From assembly GCA_028871195.1 (NCBI GenBank), contig JAGWNT010000015.1, positions 1-51,821 on the forward strand: a stretch of 51,821 nt of DNA. The letters run 5' to 3'. The notes beneath the pieces were generated by a model. That model saw nothing but the letters and a program-made list of their open reading frames with translations, did no database searches and had not been told where the DNA came from. The DNA is from REEB85 sp018971455. Lineage in GTDB: Bacteria > Pseudomonadota > Alphaproteobacteria > Acetobacterales > Acetobacteraceae. A program made the translations under genes and the position numbers. Shown here one piece after another: positions 19,148 to 28,122 of the stretch; the first letter of the stretch is position 1; each line of letters opens with the position of its first letter.

Positions 19148-20143
19148 ATGCGCAACCTGCTGACCGACATCCCCGGCATCGCCGTGGGCCACGCGACGGA
19201 TCTGGCGCTGGGCTCCGGCGTCACCGCCATCGTCTTCGACACCCCGGCCGCCGCCGCCGTGGTGGTGCTGGGCGGCGCCCCGGGCGGGCGCGACACGGCG
19301 ATGCTGGAGCCGGAAATGTCGATCCCCGGCGTCGATGCCATCGTGCTCTCCGGCGGCTCGGCCTATGGGCTCGATGCCGCCGGCGGCGCGCAGGCCGCCC
19401 TGCGGGCGCAAGGGCGGGGGTTTCGCATCCGCGAGGCGCTGGTGCCGATCGTGCCGGCGGCGATCATCTTTGATCTGCTTAATGGCGGGAACAAGGATTG
19501 GGGCGTTTTCTCTCCCTACCGCGACCTCGGCCACCAGGCGGCGGCGGCGGCCCGGCCGGGGGATTTCGCGCTCGGCAGCGTCGGCGCCGGCACCGGGGCG
19601 ACGACGGCCACGGTGAAGGGCGGGCTCGGGTCGGCGAGCGCGGTGGGGCGCGGCGGCCACATTGTCGCCGCCATCGTCGCCGTGAACGCCGTGGGCGCCG
19701 TCACGATCGGCGACGGGCCGCATTTCTGGGCGGCACCCTTCGAGGAGGGGCGCGAATTCGGAGGGCGCGGCTGGCCGGCCGCCATCGCGCCCGCCGATCT
19801 TGCGCTGCGCCTGAAGGGGGGCCCGGCGCCCGCCACCACCATCGGCCTGATCGCCACCGACGCCGCCCTCACCAAGGCGCAATGCAAGCGGCTGGCGATC
19901 ATGGCCAATGACGGGCTGGCCCGCGCCGTGCTGCCGGCCCACGCGCCGATGGACGGCGACACGATTTTCGCCGCCGCGACCGGTGCCCGCCCGCTGACCG
20001 ACCCCGCCCCGGACCTCACCGAACTCGGCCACCTCGCCACGATGGTGATGGCCCGCGCCATCGCCCGCGGCGTGCATGGGGCAACCGCCCTGCCCCATGC
20101 GGGCGCGATGCGAAGCTGGCGCGACCGTTTCGCCGCGAGCTAG
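19148..20143 (+). CDS. P1-family (DmpA-type) peptidase/amidohydrolase
   Basis: The 331-residue protein belongs to the DmpA/P1 family of Ntn-type self-cleaving aminopeptidases and amidases. Motifs include MRNLLTDIPGIAVGHATD at the start, VLSGGSAYGLDAAGG at about 75, GSVGAGTGATTATVKGGLG at about 155, and VAAIVAVNAVGAV. Next is ATTIGLIATDAALTKAQ, whose first Thr is the likely nucleophile exposed by autocleavage. DGDTIFAAATG near the end is also typical. The residue before the nucleophilic TTIG segment is Ala, where I recall Asn being common, so autocleavage should be tested. The 3' end shares a palindromic CTAG with the convergent dioxygenase gene: both use it as TAG stop. Confidence 0.86.
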   Translation: MRNLLTDIPGIAVGHATDLALGSGVTAIVFDTPAAAAVVVLGGAPGGRDTAMLEPEMSIPGVDAIVLSGGSAYGLDAAGGAQAALRAQGRGFRIREALVPIVPAAIIFDLLNGGNKDWGVFSPYRDLGHQAAAAARPGDFALGSVGAGTGATTATVKGGLGSASAVGRGGHIVAAIVAVNAVGAVTIGDGPHFWAAPFEEGREFGGRGWPAAIAPADLALRLKGGPAPATTIGLIATDAALTKAQCKRLAIMANDGLARAVLPAHAPMDGDTIFAAATGARPLTDPAPDLTELGHLATMVMARAIARGVHGATALPHAGAMRSWRDRFAAS

Positions 20144-21015
20144 GCCGCCTGCTCCATCACGGTGGCCACGCCTTCGATCGTGGTGCGGCGCATGTCGCGC
20201 ACCTCGCCGGTGTCGTTGTAGCGCCGGGCGCGGTGCATGGTGGTGCGGTTGTCCCACATCACCAGATCGCCCTGCCGCCAGACATGGGCGTGCACGAATT
20301 CGGGCGCGGTGGCGATTTCCATCAGGTCGCGGATCAGCGCCCGCGCCTCCGGCATCGGCCAGCCGACGATGGTGCCGATATGCGAGGATAGGAACACCGA
20401 TTTGCGCCCGGTCACCGGGTGGGTACGCACGAGGCGCTGACGCACCGGCGCGAAGGCGCGGCGCTCCTCCGGCTCGAACTCGGCAAAACCCAGCAGGCTG
20501 CGCGAATAGAGCAGTGAATGCTCGGTGATGAGATCCTCGATCTCTGCTCTGGTCGCCTCGTCGAAGGCATCATAGGCCGCCCGCATGTCGGCGAATTGCG
20601 TGTCGCCGCCGCGGGCGGGGATGGCGCGCGCCGAAAGCAGCGAGTATTTCGCCGGCGTGGCCTTGAACGAGCTGTCCGAGTGCCACAGCAGATTGCCGAG
20701 GTTGAACATCCGCCGCCGGTCATCGCGCGCCAGCAGTTTGTTGTCGCGATCGAGGTTGGAGATGTCGGCGATGTTGAGCTTGAGGCGCCGCTCCTCGGGT
20801 TTCGTCACATTGGCGAGTGTCGCTTCCAGCTGGCCGAAATTTAGGCTGAAGGCGACCTGCTCCTCGTCGCTTACGGGCTGGTCGTGGAATACCAGCACGC
20901 CGTACTGGTCCATCCCCGCCTCGATCGCCGCCACCTCGGCGGCACTCAGCGTGCGGCGCAGATCGATACCCGACACCTCGCCGACGAAGGAAGGGTGGAC
21001 CGGACGGATTTCCAT
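20140..21015 (-). CDS. TauD/TfdA-family Fe(II)/2-oxoglutarate dioxygenase
   Basis: The 291-residue enzyme has the 2-His-1-carboxylate triad: His112 and Asp114 in LLWHSDSSF and His261 in TTMHRARRY. Arg276/Arg277 (RDMRRTTI) are suitable for binding 2-oxoglutarate. Spacing and flanking sequence (MWDNRTTMHRA, GGDTQFADMRAAYD) are closest to TfdA-type enzymes that hydroxylate aryloxyacetate-like substrates, rather than taurine dioxygenase. It lies 42 bases downstream of the second permease gene of the sugar-type ABC transporter and is probably its operon partner, which suggests it acts on the imported compound. The true substrate is unknown. Confidence 0.9.
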   Translation of the reverse strand: MEIRPVHPSFVGEVSGIDLRRTLSAAEVAAIEAGMDQYGVLVFHDQPVSDEEQVAFSLNFGQLEATLANVTKPEERRLKLNIADISNLDRDNKLLARDDRRRMFNLGNLLWHSDSSFKATPAKYSLLSARAIPARGGDTQFADMRAAYDAFDEATRAEIEDLITEHSLLYSRSLLGFAEFEPEERRAFAPVRQRLVRTHPVTGRKSVFLSSHIGTIVGWPMPEARALIRDLMEIATAPEFVHAHVWRQGDLVMWDNRTTMHRARRYNDTGEVRDMRRTTIEGVATVMEQAA

Positions 21016-21057
21016 GCGCGCTCTCCCCGAAACCGTGAGGGTGGACCGATGATATCC

Positions 21058-22113
21058 TTACTTCATCCCCGAGGACGCGATGCCCGTGGTGATGAAGCGT
21101 TGCAGGAAGGCGAAGACCAGCGTCACCGGCAGCAGCGTGATCACCGTCATCGCCAGCAGATAGTGCCACTGGGTCTGCAACTCGCCCTGGAACGAGGCCA
21201 GCCCCAGTTGCAGGGTGAAGACGCTCTGCCGGTTCAGCACGATCAGCGGCCAGAGGAAATCGTTCCACCGCCAGACGACCGAAAAGATCGCCAGCACCGC
21301 CAGGGCGGGGGCCGACAACGGCAGCACGATGCGCCAGAAGACGCGCCACTCGCTGGCATGGTCCATCCGCGCGGCGTCGATCAGCTCATCGGGGATGGTC
21401 AGCATATACTGCCGCAGCAGGAACACCCCGGTGGGCGTCGCCGCCGGAGGCAGGATGACGCCCCACAGCGAATTCACCAGACCGAGATCGGTCACCACCA
21501 GGAAGGCCGGCACCAGCACCACGGTGATCGGGATCATCAGGGTGGACAGGATGAAGACGAAAATGCCGGTCCGCCCGCGAAACCGGTATTTGCTCAGCGC
21601 GAAGGCGCACATCGCGTTGATCGCCAGCGTGATCAGCGTCGCCGTCACCGTCACGAACACGCTGTTGGCCAGGTAGCGGGCGAAATTGAAGCGGCGCAGC
21701 GGTTCCGTGTAATTCTCCCACGCGAAGCGCGTCTCCTCGACCGGCCGGATCGCCGTCATCGGCAGGCGCGTGAGGCCGCCATCGGGGTGGGCGGGATCAA
21801 CCAGCTGCGCCTGCAGGCCGAGGCGGCGCACCAGGGCCAGGGTCGCCACCCCGCCATCGGGGCGCGGCACACGGAACAGCGGCAGCTTCGCGTCGAACCC
21901 CTGCACCTGCACGGTCTTTGCGCCATGCGGCAGCAGGCTCGGCGGGAAGTGCTGCAAGGCCGCCTCGGTCTTGAAGCTCGACAGCACCAGCCACAGCACC
22001 GGCCCGAACATCAGCACCACGCCGAGCGCCAGCCACGCGCAGGACAGGATATCCGTGATATCCGCCCGCCCCCGCCCCCGCCGCGCGCAGAGGAACCGCC
22101 CGAGCCGCCTCAT
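21058..22113 (-). CDS. Carbohydrate-type ABC transporter permease 2 (MalG/UgpE-like)
   Basis: The 351-residue inner-membrane protein has about six transmembrane helices and the permease loop DAARMDHASEWRVFWRIVLP with the EAA-type pattern that contacts the ATPase. MalG-type proteins usually have about 280 residues. The excess is an extra stretch of about 65 residues (about 63-128) after the first helix, in what should be the periplasmic loop. The start overlaps permease 1 by 4 bases (ATGA). It works with the other permease, the binding protein and the ATPase encoded directly upstream in the operon. Confidence 0.9.
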   Translation of the reverse strand: MRRLGRFLCARRGRGRADITDILSCAWLALGVVLMFGPVLWLVLSSFKTEAALQHFPPSLLPHGAKTVQVQGFDAKLPLFRVPRPDGGVATLALVRRLGLQAQLVDPAHPDGGLTRLPMTAIRPVEETRFAWENYTEPLRRFNFARYLANSVFVTVTATLITLAINAMCAFALSKYRFRGRTGIFVFILSTLMIPITVVLVPAFLVVTDLGLVNSLWGVILPPAATPTGVFLLRQYMLTIPDELIDAARMDHASEWRVFWRIVLPLSAPALAVLAIFSVVWRWNDFLWPLIVLNRQSVFTLQLGLASFQGELQTQWHYLLAMTVITLLPVTLVFAFLQRFITTGIASSGMK

Positions 22114-23075
22114 GTCCGGGCCCGCCCCGCCACGGCGAGTTGCAGCAAGGTCAGCACCAGCAGCACCCCGCCCACCAGCATCGAGGCGGCGGCCGCCAGG
22201 CCCAGGATATGGATCTGGTTGGCGAACGCCGTCTCGTAGATGTACTGCACGAGATACTGCGTCGCCGTGCCCGGCCCGCCGCCGGTCAGCACATAGATCT
22301 CATCGAAGGCCTGCACGGCGCGGATCAGGCCCAGCACCAGCACCACCAGCATGCTCGGCATCAGCAGCGGCAGGGTGATCCGCCGGAACACGCGCCAGCG
22401 CGGCGTGCCGTCCATCTCGGCCGCCTCGTACAGATCGCGCGGGATCGCCTGCAATCCGGCCAGCAGGATCAGCGTGTAAAACCCCATATGCGCCCAGATG
22501 CTGACCACCACTGTCCAGAAGAACGACCAGCCCGGCGCCAGCAGAAACGGCTGCGCCTGTCCGCCGGCGCCGACCACCAGGGCGTTGAGCAGGCCGCTGG
22601 GCTGAAGGATCCATTTCCAGATCAGCGCCACCACCACCGGCGACAGCAGCACCGGATAGAAGAACACCGCCCGAAAGAAGCCGCGCGCCGGAATGCGCCG
22701 GTTGAGCACGAGGGCGGTGATCAGCGACAGGCTGACCATCACGCCCACCTGGCAGATCACGAAGACCACCGTGTTCCACACCGCCCGCCAGAACCGGTCC
22801 TGCCGGCACGTCTCCGCGTGCAGGTAATTCCCGCAGGCGAGCAGGCTCGAGAAATTCGCGCCGCCCACGAAGGGCCGCTGGCCCGGCAGCAGCTCCGTGC
22901 CGCCGGTCAGCGCGTACCAGATGTTCAGGATCATCGGCGCGACGACGAAGATCGCGAACACCAGCAGGTTCGGCCCGGCGAACACATAGGCCATTCGGTT
23001 CGCGCTGATGCGCCGCTGCAACGCCGCGAACGGCCACTCGACGGCCCAGCCCAGCGGTGCGATCAGGGAGCGCAT
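22110..23075 (-). CDS. Carbohydrate-type ABC transporter permease 1 (MalF/UgpA-like)
   Basis: The 321-residue inner-membrane protein begins with a cytoplasmic segment and then FAGPNLLVFAIFVVAPMILN as the first helix, the usual UgpA-like opening. The EAA loop is YEAAEMDGTPRWRVFRRITLP. The periplasmic loop after helix 1 is long and contains two Cys (LACGNYLHAETCRQD) that could form a disulfide. The start is 3 bases from the binding-protein stop and the 3' end overlaps permease 2 by 4 bases. Together they form the translocation pore of an importer. Confidence 0.92.
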   Translation of the reverse strand: MRSLIAPLGWAVEWPFAALQRRISANRMAYVFAGPNLLVFAIFVVAPMILNIWYALTGGTELLPGQRPFVGGANFSSLLACGNYLHAETCRQDRFWRAVWNTVVFVICQVGVMVSLSLITALVLNRRIPARGFFRAVFFYPVLLSPVVVALIWKWILQPSGLLNALVVGAGGQAQPFLLAPGWSFFWTVVVSIWAHMGFYTLILLAGLQAIPRDLYEAAEMDGTPRWRVFRRITLPLLMPSMLVVLVLGLIRAVQAFDEIYVLTGGGPGTATQYLVQYIYETAFANQIHILGLAAAASMLVGGVLLVLTLLQLAVAGRART

Positions 23076-23078
23076 GCG

Positions 23079-24371
23079 CTATTTGGCGGCCTCGGCCTTG
23101 AGGCCCTCGGCGACATCGGAGGTGATGCGCTTGAACGCGTCATCGAGCGACATCTCGCCGGAGATCGCCTGGTTGATGCGCACGATCATGGCGTTGAACA
23201 GCACGCGGTTCTGCGCGTAGCCCTGCAATTTATAGGCGATCGGCGAAAGCAGCGGCAGCTCGCTCAGTGCCGCATCCAGCGATTCCTTCACCTGCTTGAG
23301 GTTGGAGGTGTATTTCACACCCTGCTTCATCAGCGCGGCGCTGGCTGGCAGGAACAGCGTGCGGGCATGGTACTCGGCATAGACCGCCGGGCTCGACAGG
23401 TAATCCATTACCCGGCCGAGGGCATGCGGATGCTTGGTGGTCTTAAACGCCACCAGGGCCGCCCCCCCCGGCAGACCGGTGCAGGCCGCCGGACCGCACG
23501 GATCGGGCACCGCGTGCCAGTCGAACGCATCCCCGATGGTCTTGGCGAATTGCGGGATCTGCCAGGTGCCGCTCATGTAGAGCACCACCTGGCCATTGGC
23601 GAATTCCTGGTTGGCGCCGCGGTAGGTGGCACCCCCCACGGACCCCCAGATCTGCTTGGACATGATGCCGTCGCGGTGCCAGTCGTAGATCATCGTCAGC
23701 GCCGTCTTCATGCCGTCATCCATCAGCGCCGGCTTGTCGCCATCGAAGATCTTGGCACCCATGGAGATGGCGAGCCCGGCAATGCGGTGGCCCGAGCGGT
23801 CGATGGCGATCGGAATCGGCGCGCCGACCTTCTTGGCCACCGCCTGGGCGGCCGTCGCCCAATCCTGCCACGTCGCCTTGGGGCCGGGGAGCGGAATGCC
23901 CGCCTGCTCAAACAGCGTCGCGTTGACGAAGGGCAGCGTGACGGTAAGCTGCGTCATCAGCCCGTAGATGCCGGCGGTATCGCCCGGCGGGCGCATCCAG
24001 GGCAGCACCGAGGCAAAATTGGCGCGCCACGCCGCCGGGTCCTTCAGATAGGGGGTGAGGTCCAGATAATGGCTCGCCTGGCCGCCGAGGTCGGTCACCC
24101 GCGCCATGTCCGGCGCCTGGCCGCTGGCCACCAGCGCCGGCAGGTTCTCGGTGACCGTCTTGTACGGCACCTGGTCGAGCACCACCTTGATGTCGGGATT
24201 GGCCTTCTCGAACCGGTCCAGCAGGTCGCGCATGACCTGGCCTTCATTGCCGTCGGAATACCACATGATGTGCAAAATGGTCGCCGCGCGCGCCACGGCC
24301 GGCACGGCGAGCAGGGCCGGCACCGCCAGCAGCGCCGCGGTCAGCAAGGCGCGGCGGAAAATGGATGTCAT
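23079..24371 (-). CDS. ABC transporter periplasmic sugar-type binding protein
   Basis: The 430-residue protein starts with a Sec signal peptide (RRALLTAALLAVPALLAVPAVARA, here split as RRALLTAALLAVP and AVPAVARA). The mature part is a cluster B (family 1, UgpB/MalE-like) binding protein: ILHIMWYSDGNEGQVMRDLL, then FEKANPDIKVVLDQVPYKT, and GAALVAFKTTKHPHALGRVM near the C-terminus. Two Cys flank a PDPCGPAACTG loop. ATG 24371 has GGGGAGG upstream; an in-frame extension upstream lacks signal-peptide logic. The ligand cannot be read from the sequence, although UgpB-like proteins bind glycerol-phosphate compounds or oligosaccharides. Confidence 0.9.
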   Translation of the reverse strand: MTSIFRRALLTAALLAVPALLAVPAVARAATILHIMWYSDGNEGQVMRDLLDRFEKANPDIKVVLDQVPYKTVTENLPALVASGQAPDMARVTDLGGQASHYLDLTPYLKDPAAWRANFASVLPWMRPPGDTAGIYGLMTQLTVTLPFVNATLFEQAGIPLPGPKATWQDWATAAQAVAKKVGAPIPIAIDRSGHRIAGLAISMGAKIFDGDKPALMDDGMKTALTMIYDWHRDGIMSKQIWGSVGGATYRGANQEFANGQVVLYMSGTWQIPQFAKTIGDAFDWHAVPDPCGPAACTGLPGGAALVAFKTTKHPHALGRVMDYLSSPAVYAEYHARTLFLPASAALMKQGVKYTSNLKQVKESLDAALSELPLLSPIAYKLQGYAQNRVLFNAMIVRINQAISGEMSLDDAFKRITSDVAEGLKAEAAK

Positions 24372-24408
24372 CACGGTCGGCCTCCCCGGCAAAATCTCTT
24401 GGTTGGAT

Positions 24409-25497
<1,089 letters not shown>

Positions 25498-25538
25498 GAT
25501 CGCCCGCCCTGTTGCACCTGCGCCGCTTTCTCCGCCCA

Positions 25539-25561
25539 CGGCAAGGCTAGCCGCTTTGCCG
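25539..25561. promoter_or_regulatory. Inverted repeat between cobW-like gene and transporter ATPase
   Basis: CGGCAA and TTGCCG arms flank an 11-base spacer that itself contains the 8-base palindrome GGCTAGCC. It lies in the 88-base gap downstream of the CobW-family gene and 42 bases upstream of the ATPase start. It could be an operator for the transporter operon or a hairpin ending the previous transcript. There is no T-run after it, so a simple terminator is less likely. Confidence 0.3.
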
Positions 25562-25585
25562 GTCGCCCCGCAACGCATCTTGCGC

Positions 25586-26488
25586 TCACGGCGCGTTGTG
25601 CAGCACCGCCTCCTCGAAGCGCAGCGCCAGGGTGCTGCAATCCGGCATCCCCGGGGTGCCGATGATGACGAACCCCTCGCCCTGGCCGGGTGCGGCGCGG
25701 GTGAAGGCCCACCGGCCCGCCGCGAACTGCAACAGATGCGCCTGGCCATCCAGCGTGCAGAAGCCCTTGACCCGCAGCACCGCGCGCGGCAGCTCCCCCA
25801 GAACCCGGCGCAGCCGGTCGCGCGCCAGCGGTCCGGGGCAGCGCCAGTGGCAGGTGCGGAATGCCTCGGCGGCACTGGCCTGGAACCGGCTTGGCCGGGC
25901 CCGCGGCGGCGGCGGAAAATGCAGGGCGGCGGGATCGACCCGGCCATGCTCGGCGGCGATCACCGGGGCTGCCGGGCAACGGGAAGCGAGCAGCGCGTGC
26001 ACCGCGCCGAGATCGGCCGCCGCCGGCCCGCGTGTCAGCACCACCACCTCGGCCGCCGCCAATTGCCGCGCCACCGTATCGGCGACCCAGCGATCGGCCA
26101 GCTGGCCGGCCACCGCCTCGGCATCGACCACGACCACCAGAGGCTCCAGCGTGAAGCCGGGCTCGATCAACGCCAGCTGCGCGATCGCCCACGGGTCCGA
26201 CACGCCGCTCGCCTCGACGATGATTTGCTCGGGCGCCGGCACGCGCGCGGCCAGGCGGTTCAGCGAGGCGCCGAAATCCTCGCCCAGCGAGCAGCACACG
26301 CAGCCATTGGCCAGGCTGATCATGTCCCCGTCGCGCGCGGCGATCAGCGCGGCGTCGATGTTCACCGCGCCGAAATCATTGACCAGCACGCCGATGCGCC
26401 GCGTCGCGCGGGCCAGCAGATGGTTCACCAGCGTGGTCTTGCCGGCACCGAGAAAGCCGCCGATGACCGTGAGCGGCAGCAGGCTCAT
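25586..26488 (-). CDS. CobW-family (COG0523) GTPase, probable metallochaperone
   Basis: The 300-residue protein has Walker A GGFLGAGKTT (10-19), the metal-binding CxCC motif Cys63-Val-Cys65-Cys66 in NGCVCCSLGE, and the family segment IIVEASGVSDPWAIAQL. The C-terminal CobW domain starts around residue 235 and includes VLRVKGFCTLDGQAHLLQF and WAFTRA. COG0523 GTPases insert or deliver zinc, cobalt or other metals to partner proteins. The guanine-specificity motif NKxD expected near residue 152 reads LTRGPAAAD instead, which is unusual. ATG 26488 overlaps the stop of the upstream amidohydrolase by 4 bases, so the GTPase is translated with two metal-dependent hydrolases. Confidence 0.88.
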   Translation of the reverse strand: MSLLPLTVIGGFLGAGKTTLVNHLLARATRRIGVLVNDFGAVNIDAALIAARDGDMISLANGCVCCSLGEDFGASLNRLAARVPAPEQIIVEASGVSDPWAIAQLALIEPGFTLEPLVVVVDAEAVAGQLADRWVADTVARQLAAAEVVVLTRGPAAADLGAVHALLASRCPAAPVIAAEHGRVDPAALHFPPPPRARPSRFQASAAEAFRTCHWRCPGPLARDRLRRVLGELPRAVLRVKGFCTLDGQAHLLQFAAGRWAFTRAAPGQGEGFVIIGTPGMPDCSTLALRFEEAVLHNAP

Positions 26489-28122
26489 GGCGTGCCGTCG
26501 AACACCTCGCCGCCGACCACGGTGGCGCGGACCGCGATGTCCTTGATCGCCGCCGGGGCAACCTGCAACGGGTCGTCATCGAGCACCGCGAAATCGGCGA
26601 ACTTGCCGACATCGATGCTGCCGACCAGATGGTCCATCTTCAGCGTCCAGGCCGCCCCCAGCGTCACGGCATGCAGCGCCTGCATCGGCGTCAGCCGCTC
26701 CTCCGCCCCCAGCTCCCGGCCGGTCGCGCTGCGGCGATTGACCGCGCACCACGCAGTGAAGAGCGGCGCGAGCGGCGTCACCGGCGCATCGGAATGAATC
26801 GCGAGCGGCACGCCGGCGCGCAGCGCGCTCGCGCAGGCATCCAGGCGCTGCGCCCGCGATGGCCCCATGGTCAGCTCCGCGTGCTGATCGCCCCAATAGA
26901 ACAGATGATTGGCGAACAGGTTCACGCCCATGCCGAAGGTCGCCATGCGCCGGAAAATCGCCTCGTCGGCCATCTGGCAATGTTGCAGCGTGTGGCGGTG
27001 ATCCAGCCGGGGATGCAGCGCCAGCGCGCGCCCGATCATGTCGGTGGCGAGCTCGGAGGCCTCGTCGCCATTGGTGTGGATGTGCAGCTGCAACCCGGCG
27101 CGATGATAGGTCTCGATGATGGCGCCAAGCTCGGCCGGGGCGATGTACCACAGCCCGTTCGGCGCGCCATTGTGATAGCCCGGCCAGCGCAGCCGGGCCG
27201 TGAAGCCCTGGATCGACCCGTCGGTGACCAACTTGACGATGCCGAACCGCAATTTCGCGCTGCTCGTCCCGGCCAGCTCGGCGGCGCGGCGCGCACCGTC
27301 CGCCGGGGCGTATTCGCGCGCGCTCAGCGCCGGCGCCAGGCGCAGCGGGAAGCCGGGCTCATCGGTCACGCGCCGCAGCATCGCCACCGTGTCGGGCTCC
27401 AGCGCATTGACGAGATCGGTCGCCGTCGTCACGCCCACGCGGCGCGCCTGGGCGGCGAAGGCGTGCAGCCCCTCGGCATCGAGCGGGCGCAGCAGGCCGC
27501 CGCCCCCGGCCGCGCGCGATGCCCGCTTCATCACCGCCGGGCCCAGCAGCTCGCCGGTCAGCCCGCCAGCGGCATCCCGCACCAGACCATCCAGATTGTC
27601 GTCGCGGGAGAACCCGGCACCGGCCAGCACGACGGAATTGACGTTCATGATATGGCCGGAGGCGTGCGACACCACCACCGCGCGCCGCGTCGATACCCCG
27701 TCCAGATCGGCCAGCACCATGCGCGGCCCGCCGAAATAGATCGGGTCGAACCCCCAGGCGAGCAGCGGCGCATCGGGTGCGAGCGCCGCCTCGTGCTGGC
27801 GCAGCCGGGCGACGACGGCGGCGATGCTGGTCAGCCCCTGCCACAGTGTGCCATCCGGCGCCACGCGGTCGAAATAGCCGACATAGAGGTTGCGCCACAT
27901 CAGCCCCTCGGCCGCGTGGCTGTGGCCCTCGACGAAGCCGGGCACCAGCACCTTGTCGGCGAAGCGGTCATCGAGCGCGGTCGGCCTGAAGGCCGCCATA
28001 TCCGCGGCCGTGCCGAGGCCGAGGATGCGCCCCTCGCGCACGGCGACATGGGTGGCCGCGGGCACCGACGCGTTCATCGTCACGATGCGCCGCGCGGCGA
28101 AAACGCGGACCGGCTCGCTCAT
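26485..28122 (-). CDS. YtcJ-like metal-dependent amidohydrolase
   Basis: The 545-residue protein is of the amidohydrolase_3 (YtcJ) type. The metal-binding HxH is in VPGFVEGHSHAAEG. Further His/Asp ligands are likely in LHIHTNGDEASEL, HRHTLQHCQMAD and LAIHSDAPVTPLAPL. The C-terminal small beta domain ends KFADFAVLDDDPLQVAP. Known relatives hydrolyse N-substituted formamides and other amides; the substrate here is unknown. The start ATG 28122 overlaps the previous amidohydrolase stop by 4 bases, and its stop overlaps the CobW-family start by 4 bases. No signal peptide is visible, so it is cytoplasmic. Confidence 0.88.
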   Translation of the reverse strand: MSEPVRVFAARRIVTMNASVPAATHVAVREGRILGLGTAADMAAFRPTALDDRFADKVLVPGFVEGHSHAAEGLMWRNLYVGYFDRVAPDGTLWQGLTSIAAVVARLRQHEAALAPDAPLLAWGFDPIYFGGPRMVLADLDGVSTRRAVVVSHASGHIMNVNSVVLAGAGFSRDDNLDGLVRDAAGGLTGELLGPAVMKRASRAAGGGGLLRPLDAEGLHAFAAQARRVGVTTATDLVNALEPDTVAMLRRVTDEPGFPLRLAPALSAREYAPADGARRAAELAGTSSAKLRFGIVKLVTDGSIQGFTARLRWPGYHNGAPNGLWYIAPAELGAIIETYHRAGLQLHIHTNGDEASELATDMIGRALALHPRLDHRHTLQHCQMADEAIFRRMATFGMGVNLFANHLFYWGDQHAELTMGPSRAQRLDACASALRAGVPLAIHSDAPVTPLAPLFTAWCAVNRRSATGRELGAEERLTPMQALHAVTLGAAWTLKMDHLVGSIDVGKFADFAVLDDDPLQVAPAAIKDIAVRATVVGGEVFDGTP

